A stretch of 64,000 nucleotides of DNA, from NCBI GenBank assembly GCA_028023455.1, contig JAQFVV010012405.1:3659149-3723148 (forward strand), given 5' to 3'. Positions 40,908-52,830 of this stretch are shown in pieces. Position numbers and translations under genes: made by a program. Below the pieces are notes generated by a model that was given only the letters and a program-made list of their open reading frames with translations, did no database searches and had not been told where the DNA came from. The DNA is from Epiperipatus broadwayi. Taxonomy: Eukaryota; Onychophora; Udeonychophora; Euonychophora; Peripatidae. Positions within the stretch are counted from its first letter, which is position 1; every line of letters begins with the position of its first letter.

Positions 40908-43727
40908 TTAATACATACTACACAACCATTGACACAAATATTTTTTGAATGATATATAAGAAATATTATTCAGATCAATTGAACATTCATATACAAATTT
41001 ATTAAACAACTTTGACCCAGAATAAACATATTGTCTTCTACTAGATTCCTTAAAAAATTTTGGTAAAGGTAATTGAAATTTATTAGAAAGATGAGTATTT
41101 AGAACATAAACTCTAGAATTCAGAAAAGGTTTAGCACAAATAATATCAAAAATAATTCTATATTGATATAAGTGATTTACATCAAATAAACCAAATGCAA
41201 TATAAATATCTTGAACAGAAGAGGAACGAGATCTACCAAAAATAATGCGCAAAGTATAATTTTGCAAAACACGCAAAGAAGATAAAATATGTGGAGAAGC
41301 ATTACCCCAAATAATGATATTGTAAGATAAAATACTCTGATAACAGGCAATGTAAATAAAAATGAGAGCAGACCTAGGAAGAAATTTAACTAAATAATAA
41401 AACATATAGTTTAAATTACGTAACCGTTGACAAAGATAGGTAATGTGATTTGTCCAGGACAATCTGGAGTCAATATATATTCCCAAATAACAATAATTAT
41501 CTACCAAAGGAATATTCTCACAAGTACATATACTATTATAATGCAAAATATACTTACAGCAAATTTTAATCTTAAGAGAAAAAAAAGTACGCTTGTAAGA
41601 AAAAAGAATAGCTTTTGTTTTATCTAAATTGACCAACAATGAATTATATGCCAACCATTTACCAATTGAGTCCAAATCCTCATTCACTAATTTTTCAAGA
41701 ACATTATAAGAAACAGCATTGCAAGATAAAGCAATATCATCAGCAAAACCAAAAATCTTAGAATGTAACTTCAATGAAAATAAATCATTAATATAAATTA
41801 AAAACAATAGAGGACCAAGTACTGAACCTTACGGAACTCCAGAATTAATCAAGACAACATCACTGATAGTACCATAAATATTAGTAAACTGTTTCCTATC
41901 ATTTAAATAACTCTCCAACCAACTACCAATAGATCCACGAAAACCATACAAGTAGCAACGCTTAATCAAAATATTATGATTAACAGAATCAAATGCTTTA
42001 GATAAATCAAGATAAATAGCCAATGTTTTAAGTTCCTGATCCAATGAAGATGTTAAATACTGAACATGATGTTTTAAAGCATCTAATGTACTTCTTCCAG
42101 GAAGAAAACCATATTGACAGTCAGATAAAATTTTATTTTTAAACAGAAATGACAACATTTGATCCCTAATAATCATTTCCAATAATTTAGAAAAAACAGA
42201 AATAATAGCAATTGGCCTATAATTGACCATAAGAGTAGAATCACCCTTTTTATAAACAGGAGTAATAACATTAACTTTCAGACATTCTGGAAATGATCCA
42301 GACTGCAAAGATAAATTAAATAAATGAACTAAAACAGGCAAAAATGCAACCTTATTTTCTTTAAGCATCTTAGGTGTTATACCATCTAGTCCAAAAGAAG
42401 TGACATTTTTTAAACTATCAATTGCTACAGACAACTGAGATTCAGAAACATCAGAATATAAAAAAGAATTCAAACTTGAATAAGAAGACAAAATCTGCTC
42501 AGGCACATCACGCATCGATAAATTTACAAAATACTCATTAAACCAATCAGCTAAATATTTTTCATTATTCTGTAACTCAATTAAACTTTCATTATATTTA
42601 ATACATTTAATACGATCAGGAGAAGATTTTTTAATCAAAGAATTTATTGTTCTCCATTTCAAAGAAACATTTTTATCATTAAGAAATTCTTGATAATATC
42701 TAAACTTCAACTTTCTAATATCAGACTTTATTTCAACATTAAGTTTTTTTAAAACATCTGATGAGCCATCCAAAGATTTTAACACATTTCTCTGATTAAT
42801 TTTACATACCAGCGCATCTGTCACCCAAAGAGATCTTCTATTCTTACTTGTCAATTTTAAATGAAACTTTGCTTTAGCAATTAAATCTAAACAAATAGCT
42901 TGGAACCCCAAAAATGCATCATTTACATTATCTATCATAAAAATCTCATCCCAATTCTGAACAGATAATAAATAATTCAATTTAGAAAAAGATAATTTCT
43001 CAACATATGCACAAACATTAATATTATCCATACAATTCAATATTTTTAATTCAGTAGCAAAATGATCTGTAAGAAATAATTTAGAAAGAGACGAATCAGA
43101 AAATAAACTGCGGCTTAATCTAACAAAAATATGATCTAAAAGAGATTGAGATATAGGAGTTATACGCGTAGGTGAAAAAAGCGTTTGACTAAATTCATAG
43201 CTATAAAGTAAATTTAAATAATCTATAGTAGACTTACAAGCATTATTTAACAAATCAATATTTAGATCACCCATTAAAACAGCAGATTCTGAACCCAAAT
43301 CTAATAACAAAGAATCAAGTTCAGTAACAAAATCCAAAACTTTACTTGTACATGATCTATATATAGCCAAAATAGAAAGCACACATTTAGGGAGTCTCAA
43401 AGTTAATAAAATACATTCTGCAGTATTAAATGTTGGAATATTGAAAGAAAAGTCTAAACCGGTTTTTATAAAAACCATAACACCACCAGATCGTAAATGC
43501 ATACGAGGAGAAAGTATACTCGTATAGCCATTCAAACTATATAAATTTTGTTCTTGTAAAGAAATCCAAGTTTCCGTTAAAATAATTATATCAAAATGAA
43601 ATAAAGGAAAATTATTTAAATAAACTACAAGTTCATCAAAATGACATCTAATGCTACGTATATTTAAATGAAATAATTTAAGTGAAGTAAAATCTTTTTC
43701 CTGAGAAATCAAATCAGAATTTATCAT
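40908..43727 (-). pseudogene. LINE ORF2: endonuclease and reverse transcriptase with one nonsense codon
   Basis: About 939 codons in one frame. The N-terminal apurinic-type endonuclease shows HLNIRS (20-25), LTETW (50-54), MGDLN (152-156), SLLDHIFV (195-202) and LTDHF (219-223). The reverse transcriptase shows VYKKGD (491-496), NYRPIAIIS (502-510), YLDLSKAFDSVNH (572-584), NSGVP, then GSVLGPLL, and the catalytic FADD (661-664). Its role would be to nick target DNA and copy the element RNA into it. A TAA at 41,829-41,831 interrupts the frame between SGVP and GSVLG, where related enzymes usually have glutamine. The frame is otherwise open to the stop at 40,908. Translation would end before the catalytic aspartates, so this copy should be inactive. 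Confidence 0.95.
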
Positions 43728-43739
43728 AATAAATAAATT

Positions 43740-43982
43740 TCAGAATGATTCCAAATCACTTTCATTTCTAATTAAAACACGAGGAGAATTATAATCTTTT
43801 CTCACAGAACGTAACTTCTGTTTCACCAACCATAAAAGCCTTCTATTGAATGGAGTCAAACGCTGATTAATATAAATACGTTTGTTATTATTAACCCCAG
43901 GCAAAATTTGAGAAACTGTTAAAACAGATTTTTTTTTTATTAAAAACTGTATGGCAGAATTTCGTGATTTAAAACGAGCTAC
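43740..43982 (-). pseudogene. LINE ORF1, C-terminal fragment
   Basis: 81 in-frame codons end at a TGA (43,742-43,740), 12 nt upstream of the ORF2 start codon. The C-terminal pattern KRIYINQRLTPFNRRLLWL and RVLIRNES resembles the end of the RNA-binding ORF1 proteins of Jockey/CR1/I-type LINEs. The N-terminal part is absent because the element is 5'-truncated at the AAT array. ORF1 proteins coat the element RNA. This fragment has no start codon and is not functional. Confidence 0.75.
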
Positions 43983-43987
43983 AACAA

Positions 43988-44017
43988 AATAATAATAATA
44001 ATAATAATAATAATAAT
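43988..44017. repeat. (AAT)n microsatellite at the LINE 5' edge
   Basis: Ten AAT units directly adjoin the truncated 5' end of the minus-strand LINE. The other edge of the element also touches an AAT array. Confidence 0.95.
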
Positions 44018-44978
44018 CAGAAAATAAAAAATTCTTTATAACAACTACATAAATATCAAATTTTTTTTATACATTAAAAGCCTTTTTCAGCACCCGATTT
44101 GGTGCCCTTTTCAAATGTTAATAATCTATTATGTTAATGAACTATTTCAGATATAAACCATCTAGTGTCCAATAATGAAATTAAAACAAACAATACCCAT
44201 ATAAATCATTAAAATAAATCAAAACCTGCATATATAAATCCAGTGATTACAAAATAATTGACTATATCATAACAGAATAAAATAAATGGCATGCATTTTT
44301 TCTTTTTTTACAATTATATATACATCAATTTATACAATTTTCCATTAATTTTTAATTAACCAATTATTAACCAAATTTATAGAAGTCTTGTAAATATTTA
44401 TACAATTATTTAAATTATTTTTAATATAGTATGTTTCATATAATCTTTATATAGTATGTTTCATATATTTGTCTTTTTTTTTTAATCTTTGATATACTTT
44501 AAACATTTAATAATTTTTTTTTTCAGATTTATCATTTCTTCTATTATTATTTTATGGAAGAAAAGTATAAAGATATTTATTCTTTTCCAATTTTAATAAA
44601 TAGTAACAGTATTAATCATGCTACTCTTTTTATAAATGTCCAGTAATCAAATAGATTATTATTAGGAGTTCATAAGAAATCCAAACAATAGTGTCAGAAC
44701 TGGAACCAGTCCTGGATTTTACATTCCAGAGTCTGACAACACATCAGACCTAAATGTTATTAAAAAACTAGAATAAATATTAGTAAAAGAAAATAAGGTA
44801 AAAACAATAAACTTTATTAATTTCATTTATTTATTGCTTTTTAAAATATTAATATACAGAAAATCATTTTAATATAGCACAGAGTACATAAAAAATTAAA
44901 AAAGTTATTACTATTATTTAAAATTTGGTTGATTTTAGAAGTCTATAATGCTCCAATTACATGAAAATTTTAGACATT
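44018..44978. other. A+T-rich non-coding stretch
   Basis: No gene seen. A direct repeat (TATAGTATGTTTCATATA) occurs near 44,425 and 44,451. Confidence 0.5.
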
Positions 44979-45011
44979 AGCACCAGATCCTGCTGAAACA
45001 TCAGTACCATA

Positions 45012-46738
45012 ATGCTCAAAAGGCCTTTTCTGAGTTCTCAGTCAAATGCACCCAGAGGTACATGTAGAATCAACAGTGTTGGACCAGTCAATCTAGTAAC
45101 ATTAGTCCCTTTCCTTAAGAAGGATTGGCCACCTACTGAGCTCAAGAGGGTTAGGCCCATTTCAATGACCCTTCTGCTCATAAAATTTATTGAATCTACC
45201 ATCAAAGAGTTGCTAGAACAATTCATACTTCCAGAACTTTTTGCCTCACAATTTTCTAGTAAGGAGTGCTCCACTCTTGGGGCTGCTGCACTATTTAAGA
45301 TGATCATTGAGCATGTTAGGTAGTCTTGAAATGGCAGGCCTATCACTGTACAACTAGACATCCAGGCAGCCTTTGACTTTGTTAAGGTCAACCTGCTCCT
45401 TGGTGTCCTCAGGGACCTGAACATTCCAAAGTTCCTCATGTCCACCCTCCACACTCTTTTGTTGAACAGAGAAATTCTAGTTACCCTGGATGGAAAAGTT
45501 GCCCCCAGCTTCACATCTAACATAGTCATGCCTCAGGGCTCTCCACTGAGCACTTTGTTGTTCACTGCATTTCTGAATTCCCTCTTGTTCAGGCTGGAAC
45601 ATGACCTCCCTGGCATCCTCATTCCTGCACTAAGCATAAGCATCAAATACCTTGTTTATGTAGACAACATGGTTGTCTTCCTTCATTCAGTCAATATCAT
45701 CCCCAGGCTTCAACAGATCCTCACTTGGTACACTGAAATATACAGGCTGGAATTTAGCAGTAACAAATCAGCAGCCTGGCAACTATCTTCTGGTAAACAA
45801 ATCCCTTCCATTTATAATGCCAAGCCACACAACTTCCTTGGATTCCCCCTCATGCTGTCTTCCAAGGACATATGAATACATGTCCAAAACATACTGTGTC
45901 AAAGCATATCACCCACCCTCAGCACTGTCACAGGTATGAGGGTACATGTCCAAACCACACTGTATCAAAGCATATCATCCACCCTCAGCACTATCACAGA
46001 CATCTACCTTTATCTTTATGGGAAAGTCACCCTCCTCAATCTTCTAATGTTTTCTGAAATAGCATATTACCTCCCCATCATTTTACCTACACATTATATC
46101 CATAATCAATTCCCTTTGCACCCGTTTTTTCTGGGGCAGAAAAGTGGTGACCATCAGCCTAAAAAGAACTTGGGTTTTCTTAAAAACCCCAATGGGTTGG
46201 GCCTGCACTCCATCGACATTCTTCTGTCAATCATACCCACTGATACTCATGGACCTTACTTATCACCAACATCCTACAAAAGGCTGGCTTTGCTATACCA
46301 TCTATCAGTGGCAAACTAAAGTACTGGGAAGTTTTCAATCAGACTGCAGACTTCTTCATTGTCTCCCCTATATTCCTCAAATTTACCAATGCTCAATTAA
46401 TCCACAAATTTAAAAGGTGGTCACTTGAGGCAAAATTCCTCAATTTCCTTTTTAAAATCAACTTTCACTCCCTTCCCACGAATCAATTTTTGGTCAGCCA
46501 TAGGGGTTTCACCAAGATCTCTCCCCTATGTCAGCTCTGTAAAACTGACAATAAAGCCCTTCAGCACTTCCTACTTAAATGTCCCTTTCTGCTTGGAGTG
46601 AGACATGTAATCAGCTTCTGCCTTTCCTTGCACAGGAACACCATCTTTAACCTCCAAGAATCCATAGAAACAAGGGTCTTTGCAACCATTAGACTATCAG
46701 TTTTTCCTCATCTAGGCACTCTTGTTGCTCTGATGTGA
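45012..46738 (+). pseudogene. broken reverse transcriptase with CCHC domain
   Basis: In one frame from 45,012 the protein reads through VRPISM, LDIQAAFDFV (RT motif A), VMPQGSPLS (motif B) and YLVYVDNMVV, where the catalytic YADD is degraded to YVDN. A downstream GFLKNPNGLGL block is typical of thumb and linker regions. Stops interrupt the frame at 45,321 (TAG), 45,327 (TGA), 45,873 (TGA) and 46,317 (TAA). A frameshift near 46,315 moves the remainder to another frame, carrying a C-X2-C-X8-H-X4-C knuckle (CQLCKTDNKALQHFLLKC, about 46,526-46,579). A 66-bp in-frame tandem duplication lies at 45,877-46,008. Not functional. Confidence 0.88.
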
Positions 46739-47124
46739 CATTATTTTTTGACCAGACAGTATACTCACTCAGTGAATCAAAAGCTATGAATCTAATTCAC
46801 TCTCAAAACCAGAGATACCAAACTAGTCCTACCTCCACTCCTCACAGACACTTGGGTAATCCTCCAAATCTCATCCTCTCAGCCTCTGTCATAGGACTCA
46901 ATCATTTAAATGCTTATGACCCATGCATTGCTTGCTCAATGAAGACATGCATTTTGAACTGGCCTGGACTACACACACTTTCCCCTTTCTACTTTCCATA
47001 CCTCTTCACATGTATCCTTCCCACCTTACCATCTTGCTTCTGAAATTTTAATTTACCATATAATTACTCTCTTGTAAACCTTTTTCTAACTGTATTTATT
47101 CATATAAAAAAACAGATATTGATA

Positions 47125-47154
47125 AATAAAATTTCATAATTGAGCAAAAAAAAA
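47125..47154 (+). promoter_or_regulatory. LINE polyadenylation signal and A tract
   Basis: AATAAA at 47,125-47,130 lies 15 bp before A9 (47,146-47,154). This marks the 3' end of the inserted LINE transcript. Confidence 0.7.
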
Positions 47155-48334
47155 GTGTATATTAATTGAAGGGTAACAAATGTAATGTGGTTGTAATATT
47201 TTTTGATGTCATTGATGTAGCAAAATATACAACTAAGTCTTGAAAACAAAGGCCAAGGGAGTTTTATGTTGAACATGTAGCAATGAGAAGTTAATATTTT
47301 GTTTCTATGCCCAACAGTAGAACAAAAATTCGATATTGTGAACTATGCTATTTTATTATATGCCTTTTTGGATAGGGTATTTATTCTTCAAAAGTTAGGT
47401 ATTGTTTTTAAAACTAACAGTCTGTTCTGCTTCCCTACTTTCTTTACTGTCTTTAACCATGGAAATGAGTATAGAGCACAGTCACATGATCTCCTTATAC
47501 TAATTATGATAATGAAACAGTGGGTTACTTTTTCATCTTTTATTCGCATTGATTTCATTTTTTTTTTTTTGCTACTTCTGATGATTTCATAATATACTAA
47601 GATTAATAATTTAATAGATTTGCTTAAATCATGCAACCTGAAATCTCCCAAAGTCTTTGACTCTTCAATTGAATTCATTGCTCACTGAACTTTTATATTT
47701 TAATAACAGTCATAATAGCATATTGGTTATATTAACTATCTTCATATAATTATAGTAGCGATGAATATATATAAAGCATATACTTCTTATCAATTTCATC
47801 ATTAAACCTTTTTTCCTCATTATAAAAATACAAAAAAAAAAAAGAATTAATATTTCCATTTATTTACAAAGAATATATTTCAAATTTTAAATTACAAGCT
47901 TGGTTTTTTAAATGCGACTCTCGAAAAAGTTTTATTTCATTACACTCTTTCATTATGTCTAGAGTGATAAATTTTATTTGTTCACTCTTTAAATGACACT
48001 GATAAGTATTTAAAACTTGATGATACCAATAAATAATAATTCAAATATATATTGGGTCAACCAAAATATTATTGCATGAATATTAATTATAACTGATTAA
48101 AATTGTGTATTATATGGTAATTTTAAAATTACTTTTATTTAAATTATAATTTCACATTTACCACTAAAAACGATATTTTGGAGGATGAATTTCTGATTTT
48201 GACAAGACAAATTAAAGAAACTGAAAGTCACATTTTATTGATGAAATCCATGCACACATAACTTTTCACATAACAAAAATTATACATATAGAAAAATTTT
48301 CACTAGATCAATATATGCTTATGTTTATTTATAT
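47155..48334. other. A+T-rich non-coding stretch
   Basis: No domain-bearing frame. Two overlapping opposite-strand frames (47,299-47,592 and 47,388-47,678) show no family resemblance. A string TATTGGGTCAACCAAAATATT at 48,050 recalls mariner termini, but no partner end was found. Confidence 0.5.
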
Positions 48335-49880
48335 CAAGAGTTCCGAAACTTTTTTTGGCCACAGGACCCCTTTACTAAACACTTTTAAAACATTCAACAC
48401 CCTAGTCATTTAGTTACTTGTTCAAATTAATCAATTTGTACAGTACTCAATATTAAATATTTCGCTGGATATCAAACTTTTAATTTTAATCACTTGTAAT
48501 TAATGATTAAAAAAGATAAAATAACCTCGGAATAAGGCATTATCTTGTGCAACATTTAATATCGAAACCTACACTAATGAAAATTAAAGCAAAAAAATGT
48601 GAGCAGAGTTTTTTTTTTGATATTTATGAAATAAATATGTAAATTCAAAATAAGCAAATATTAAAATCACTTTAATAAACATAAAACCGAAGTGAAAAAT
48701 TCAACATATCCAGACAGAATAGAACATCAACAAAATTATAACAATGAAAGGTTTTAATCAGAATTATAAAATAAGAATATAAAATAAATTAGCTTGGAAA
48801 ACTGAATTTAATGAGATGGGTCTCCTGATGATCTGTCAACAATTTATTTATGTCCAGTTTTAAATTAGTGGGTTGCATTCTCAAATCTCTACAATCAGTA
48901 ATATGCAATCAATGTCTGTTATGAAGCATGTTTAAAACTACACTGAAGCCTATCTCTACCAGATCTGATAATGGAAATGCCAGCAAATACTTTTGTACAA
49001 TAGTTCATAGAAGTGAGTACTGAAGTGGAATATCTTGCTGCAGCCAAAACTTTTGATAACCCTGTTTGAATTGTAACTTGAGATCCTCATTCATGCTGAT
49101 GGTTATCAGTTCATCTTGCAAAATTATATTTGGTCTTATCAAGTCTGGTATTTCCAATCATAGAATATCTTCAAACCTAGTTTTGAAATCTAAGTGAAGA
49201 CTCACTAAGTGGTTGATATACAGCAAGTTGTTTTCTTTTTGGATTGTACATATTTTAAATAAGTTAGGGAACTGGAAAGCTCAGATCTTGTAATATTTTA
49301 TTTAAAAACAATCTGGCTACAAACCCTGATATGATCAATTTTGCTTTGATGAGATTCAAATTGTCTCTTTGCAGTTCTAAATTAATATCATTAAATTTGA
49401 TAAAAAAATTGGTTAAATAAACAATATCTGTTTTACTCTTAAGATAATTTTCTTTCAAACTAGAATCCTCATCTTCTAAAAACTCTAAAACAGATTGAAA
49501 AAGTGCAAAAAAATCTCCCCCAAATAAACCTTTTGAAAGCTAGTGGACTTCAGTATGGAGAACCAATCGATAGAAATCTTCATCACTTTCCTCACATAAT
49601 TGAGTGAACAGTCTAGTGTTCAAAGCATTACTTCAAATTTTGTTCACAGCTATTATAGCAAACTGAAAAATTGATGCAATTTGTCATTAAAGTTCTTGAC
49701 TACTAAATGTTGCCTATGGATTATATAATGAACTGCAGGCACTTCATGTACATGTTTCAGGTGACTTATGAAACTGGTGATAATGCTTAACCATAGTAGG
49801 TGCTCCATCTGTCTCAACAGAAATTATATTTGTCAATAGAATTGTTTTTTCCCTGAAAAATAGCTCCATTGTTACAGTAT
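48335..49880 (-). mobile_element. degenerate autonomous hAT transposon
   Basis: The lower-coordinate edge begins CAAGAGTTCCGAAACTTTTT and continues GGCCACAGGACCCC, matching the common hAT terminus CAGGGGTTCCCAAACTTTTT..GGCCACGGACCCC. The minus-strand transposase remnant lies just inside. The opposite terminus was not recognised, probably lost or beyond about 49.9 kb. Confidence 0.75.
48790..49870 (-). pseudogene. hAT transposase remnant, ZBED5/SCAND3-like
   Basis: Minus-strand translation in several frames recovers, in family order: FQGKNNSIDK, ETDGAPTMV (the conserved TDGAPSM block), HRQHLVVKNF, LNTRLF, the open segment 49,458-49,264 with YLTNFFIKFNDINLELQ, IPDLIRP, then the C-terminal dimerisation block LLAFPLSDLVEIGFSVV (family LAFPSSYLVERGFS). 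The N-terminal BED finger is not found. Multiple frameshifts and stops break it, and the longest intact piece is 64 codons. Domesticated host genes of this family exist, but the degree of decay argues for a dead transposon. Confidence 0.85.
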
Positions 49881-51472
49881 TTATACCCTGTAAAATATCT
49901 TATCCTATTGGTTGATTCTTACTTTTCATTTGATACTGAATTTGCATATTGTTACAGTCTCACACAATTAAATTTCAAAAAATAAAATATGACATATTAT
50001 AGCTTTAAAATATGATTTAAAATATTAATTTTAAATCAATTATTGTATTTTATGAAAATTAATTAAATATTTAAAATGACTTTTAAAACAATATTTAATG
50101 AGTTTATCCTACCTTTAATATTTAATTTATCTATTTTATTTTAAAACAAAATATTTAACTTTTATTAGCTGTACTCGTCTTATAACATTATTTAAAAACA
50201 TTTTATAATGACTAATTTAATATTGAAACTGTAAGATTTGTATTCAAATCTTAGTTTCACCTTAGTTCTGTCATCATTCTACCTCTCGCCTCTTTTTAGT
50301 ATGGGTTTACATGGATTCTGACCTTGAATATCAGATTAATGCATAATAATATACAATATCTGTAAATCGTTTAAATAAATAAAAAAAAATTTATATGCGC
50401 ACATACTCCAATAAGCTTATATAAAAAAAATGCATTGCAAGGTATTATTAAATTGCCGTGCGTAAGTTGTATAAAGTTAAATAATCCTATTAATTATTCT
50501 GATAGGTTTAAATAATATTTAAAATTATAAACAAAATCAATAATTATATTTTAAAACGTAAACATACTATTATTTAGGTCAGGTCCAGGTAATACTTAAA
50601 TTATGAAAATAAATAATTCTCAATTAAAATAAAGATGCTTTTAAAATTCCCCTGCTAATTAAAGGCAAGTAATAGCGGGAGGTGGAAAAAGATGACAGAG
50701 CTAAAAAGGTATTCTAAACATACAGAAACAAAGAAAAAGGTTTGTTAAAAATAACTTTTATAAATTACGTCATGTAAAAGGTAAAATTCAGATTGAAATT
50801 CCAACCTGTATAACTATTGCATCCATGACCTAAAGGGATGTATGGCACAGACCCGAGAGACAGCTGCATGGATGACGTATTTGCTCTATGGATCCCAGAG
50901 ATAAGGAAAAAGAGAATAAAAAGACAACTGATTGTTAAAATAATCAATGAAAGGTTAGAACCAGAAAAGTTAATTCTAATTATGCTGTTGATCCAAATTT
51001 TATATCTAGCAATGTGCCAAGAGTAGGCACCATGCTACCCTCTTCCGGACTGATGGCCCATGAAAATGTGATAAACTTAGAATTCTGCTACCTCTGTTAA
51101 ATAAATCTTTTTCCTAAATATGACTGCTGCTGAACCAGGAAACTCAGACTCTCCAAACAGTGTGCACACGTAAATGAACTAAAGGTAACATGATACCCAA
51201 GAATAAAAATTATTTTGGAACTCTAAGTGAACTCTATAATTCTAATATATCAATTTCATTCTTCAATTTCTACTATGTAATTCTAAAATTAAAATATGTA
51301 ACTTTCTGTAATAATACTATTTTATATTGAATCTCGTAAATTACTCTATCTATTATTATTCTACTTGGGTATCCAAATTTTATTGTATTCATTAAGATTA
51401 TATTTCATGCCCACGTGGTTTCCGAGCTGACATTTTTATATAATTCCCGGAAGGGTTATCTTCTTCTGCAGC
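49881..51472. other. non-coding stretch with a moderately G+C-richer block
   Basis: A+T-rich to about 50.6 kb. About 50,640-51,180 is less A+T-rich and has an open frame at 50,838-51,026 (62 codons, no recognisable domain). It could be conserved non-coding DNA, an exon or an old repeat, and nothing in the sequence decides. Confidence 0.45.
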
Positions 51473-51476
51473 TTAA

Positions 51477-52222
51477 CCCTTAAACCGCTAATTTTATCAT
51501 TGGTTGTATCAGATAAAAATCAAATCTTTTAATTGGCCAACTCACAAACTGAAGACAAAGCCTATTGTTAAAACATATTCGCCTATAATATTAAATTCAA
51601 CTCAGATACGTTTATAAAAAGTATATAATTAATTTTTAAGGTTGTGAAGACAACGAAAGTTCTTTCAAAAATAAATTGCTATTTATTTATTCTAAGATAT
51701 TGAATATCGGCAACATAAAAGTTATAATGTAAACAAAAAGATCGACTTTTACGTTATAGAAAAGTAAATATTTCTTTTTATTACAACTTCAATATTTGTA
51801 CTAAAATCTTCAATATTTTTCGAAAATAATTTTGTTTTTTTATTATTCTCTCTGAAAATTATGTTTAATTTCCATAAATATTATTTAATAATAATTTAAA
51901 TCGTATTCGAAATGAAAATCTCAGCGTTTTTCTTTATTTTCTTTGATCAGGCAGTTTCTTTGTTCTTTCCAGCCAATCAGAATGTCTTTTTCGGCTGAGA
52001 GCATGCTAAGAACCAATCACAAATAATGTTCCTTCTTTGTTTAGGTTTAAATGCATTTTTTTCTATTTTTTACTTCTAAAATAAATCGGAAGATGTCACC
52101 ATCGTACAGAACTTTTAAAAACGAATTCAATACGTATTTAACGAATTTTTTCGTATGAAAACCAACTGAGTTAGAGTGATTTCAGATGTCGACGAGGAGC
52201 CTCGTCGAGCGCGGGAAAAGGG
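51477..52222. mobile_element. piggyBac-type MITE with TTAA target duplication
   Basis: TTAA at 51,473-51,476 is followed by CCCTTAAACCGC. The far end reads GCGGGAAAAGGG followed by TTAA at 52,223-52,226. The termini pair as CCCTTNNNCCGC/GCGGNNNAAGGG, and exact TTAA flanks with CCCT-type ends are the piggyBac signature. A subterminal perfect palindrome CGACGAGG-AG-CCTCGTCG lies at 52,190-52,207. The 746-bp interior has no transposase frame and is less A+T-rich than its surroundings. Confidence 0.8.
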
Positions 52223-52604
52223 TTAATATCATAATAGTAAATCATATCAGTTAATAGATTTCAGCTCGGGAAACATATAATGTTTTTAATATGTTTTATA
52301 AATACGAGATTTATATTATTGGTTGGTGTATTTGTTAATGGGCTATCATTCATGTTAGGTTAGTTAAATCTTAAATAAAGCCATAATGTTAAGAAGAGAC
52401 GGGGGTTTTTAATGACAGTAAATTAAATGCTAGTCATGTGGAGATGGGGGATAGATTTGTATAAATAAATGCGTTTGCATTAGAGTTATGAACTGCGCTA
52501 ATTATTGATACATGAATTTTTATATCGCAGAAATGTAAAAGAGGTACTGTCAATGTTTTTCTCTCGCACTTAAGGAGCATACAAAATATATAATAGCACA
52601 GGAA

Positions 52605-52830
52605 CCTTATCACATGGTCAGGGATGGATAGGCTAAGACCCCATACCGATACCGTGCTCATGACCACTCCTAAGGGCTCCGACCCGACGTTTGGATGACC
52701 CTCTTCATATTCCACTGTAATTACCTTGTCATGCGGTTGGGGATAGATAGGCAAAGACCCCATACCGATACCGCACTCATGACAGACCTACAGGGCTCTG
52801 ATACGATGTTTGATCATCCCACCAGCCTCC
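52605..52830. repeat. 119-bp tandem duplication in a G+C-richer block
   Basis: Two copies begin at 52,605 and 52,724 and share GACCCCATACCGATACCG, CTCATGAC and AGGGCTC. Identity is high in the core and lower at the edges. The period is not a multiple of three, which argues against a coding repeat. Family unknown. Confidence 0.85.

Larger units (their letters stand above)
40731..43982 (-). mobile_element. 5'-truncated LINE of the Jockey/CR1/I-like type, nearly intact
   Basis: On the minus strand this element contains the end of ORF1, a 12-nt gap, a near-complete ORF2 (endonuclease plus reverse transcriptase) and a 3' UTR of about 180 bp with AATAAA just before the ATT array. Both edges touch AAT/ATT arrays: 40,235-40,725 at the 3' end and 43,988-44,017 at the 5' end. 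The 5' part of ORF1 is missing, the usual outcome of incomplete target-primed reverse transcription. Only one nonsense change is seen in ORF2, suggesting a fairly young insertion. The exact clade cannot be fixed by eye. Confidence 0.93.
44979..47154 (+). mobile_element. 5'-truncated LINE with C-terminal zinc knuckle, G+C-richer than surroundings
   Basis: A block of about 2.2 kb with clearly higher G+C than both flanks encodes the second part of a reverse transcriptase and a CCHC knuckle, then a 3' UTR with AATAAA (47,125-47,130) and an A9 tract (47,146-47,154). It begins abruptly inside the RT domain at APDPAE, with no endonuclease, so it is 5'-truncated. No target duplication was found by eye. 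The base composition and different codon choice contrast with the A+T-rich LINE just upstream, suggesting a recent arrival or a different source family. Confidence 0.85.

Noticed and set aside
45038-45529. 163-codon minus-strand frame
   Set aside because: Shadow of the plus-strand RT remnant, with no domain of its own.
48050-48075. Mariner-like terminus TATTGGGTCAACCAAAATATT
   Set aside because: No matching opposite end or transposase remnant was found, so chance resemblance is likely in this A+T-rich context.
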